Origin: Ichthyophis bannanicus
Lineage: Eukaryota > Chordata > Amphibia > Gymnophiona > Ichthyophiidae
DNA length: 64,000 bases
NCBI GenBank assembly: GCA_033557465.1
Contig: CM066033.1
Span: 1,247,207,523-1,247,271,522, forward strand
Direction of reading: 5' to 3'
The notes beneath the pieces are model-generated. The model did no database searches. It worked only from the letters and a program-made list of their open reading frames with translations, and had not been told where the DNA came from. A program made the translations under genes and the position numbers. This document shows positions 63,518 through 64,000 of this stretch, piece after piece; position 1 is the first letter of the stretch, and the number at the start of each line of letters is the position of its first letter.

Positions 63518-63800
63518 TTATTTATTTAACATTTCTTATATACCACCTTTCATGCTATCAAGGCGGTTTACATTGAACAAACTGAAATTACATTGAACAG
63601 GGCAAATAACTTGGAGATAACTATTTTACAGGGAACATGGGCTATGGAGGGTTAAGTGGCTTGCCCAAGACCACAAGGAGTACCTGTGGGACTAGAAACC
63701 CCAGTCCTTCCAGCCCAAGGTTGCTGTCCTCTAGTGGGATTTGAACCCCCAACCTTCCAGCCTGAAGTACCTTGCCCCAACCACTAGGCCACTCCTCCAC
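63518..63800 (-). mobile_element. tRNA-derived SINE
   Basis: Minus strand: GAGTGGCCTAGTGGTTGGGG (A box), GGGGGTTCAAATCCCACTAG (B box), body, then the hairpin ACCGCCTT...AAGGTGGT (one G-U pair), ATATAAG and AAATAAAT. Nearly the same sequence as 1-290. The stem is CCTT/AAGG instead of CACT/AGTG or CGCT/AGCG. Confidence 0.9.
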
Positions 63801-64000
63801 TATTTGAGACTAGCAGCTGTTCTTAGCCTGATAGCTATGGTCTTGGTAGGCCCATTGGTTTGGAGTCAGCACACCCCCTGCTGCCATGACAGAAATTACA
63901 GCATTTGGGTTCCTTGGACACAGCTGCCACAAACTTGGGTGGGTGAAATAACATGAGATGTTATAGAAGAGTCCCTGACCAACATGAACAGAATATAAGG

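Overview
This window looks like intergenic DNA from a large, repeat-dense vertebrate genome. I find no host protein-coding exon and no canonical RNA gene. The transposon mix is CR1, L2-like, RTE/BovB-like, L1 ORF1, a Penelope-like element with a GIY-YIG domain, Tc1/mariner, and class I (gammaretrovirus-like) endogenous retroviruses (ERVs). It fits an amphibian best; a caecilian is my guess, but the species is an inference.

Layout. 0-5 kb: a tRNA-derived SINE, foldback elements and L2-like LINE remnants. 5-12.3 kb: a minus-strand L2-like LINE split by an old, env-less gammaretrovirus-like ERV. 12.4-19.9 kb: Tc1/mariner, SINE, CR1 and L2-like relics in otherwise unassigned sequence. 20.2-22.6 kb: a minisatellite and a GC-rich 112-bp tandem array. 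22.8-27.6 kb: nested insertions (an RTE element inside a SINE; a solo LTR and an L2-like tail inside a CR1 tail; a piggyBac-like terminal motif). 28.5-31.3 kb: about seven tandem units of roughly 450 bp, each with a tRNA-like B box. 33.2-36.9 kb: a nearly complete Penelope-like element on the minus strand, followed by a hammerhead-ribozyme-like motif on the plus strand. 39.3-42.8 kb: a very long imperfect inverted repeat. 43.2-44.9 kb: an L1-type insertion carrying ORF1 but no ORF2, with a 13-bp target-site duplication. 46.5-49.1 kb: a recent CR1 copy with a single in-frame stop between its endonuclease and reverse transcriptase parts. 50,559-60,644: a very young provirus on the minus strand. 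The last 3 kb are dispersed repeats and one more SINE.

The 10.1-kb provirus is the best-preserved element. Its two 812-bp LTRs differ at one base by my reading and are flanked by a 4-bp duplication (GCAC). It has a primer-binding-site candidate, a polypurine tract, gag, pro-pol and env in gammaretroviral order. Gag and pol are in one frame, separated by a UGA stop in the strong readthrough context UGA-CUAG. Each of gag, pol and env nevertheless shows one frame change, which could be real decay or assembly indels.

A theme across the window is a short 3' hairpin (ACCGC.../...GCGGT followed by TATA and an AAATA-rich tail) shared by SINEs and L2-like LINE tails. Its stem varies between copies while keeping base pairing, which suggests an RNA structure recognised by the LINE machinery.
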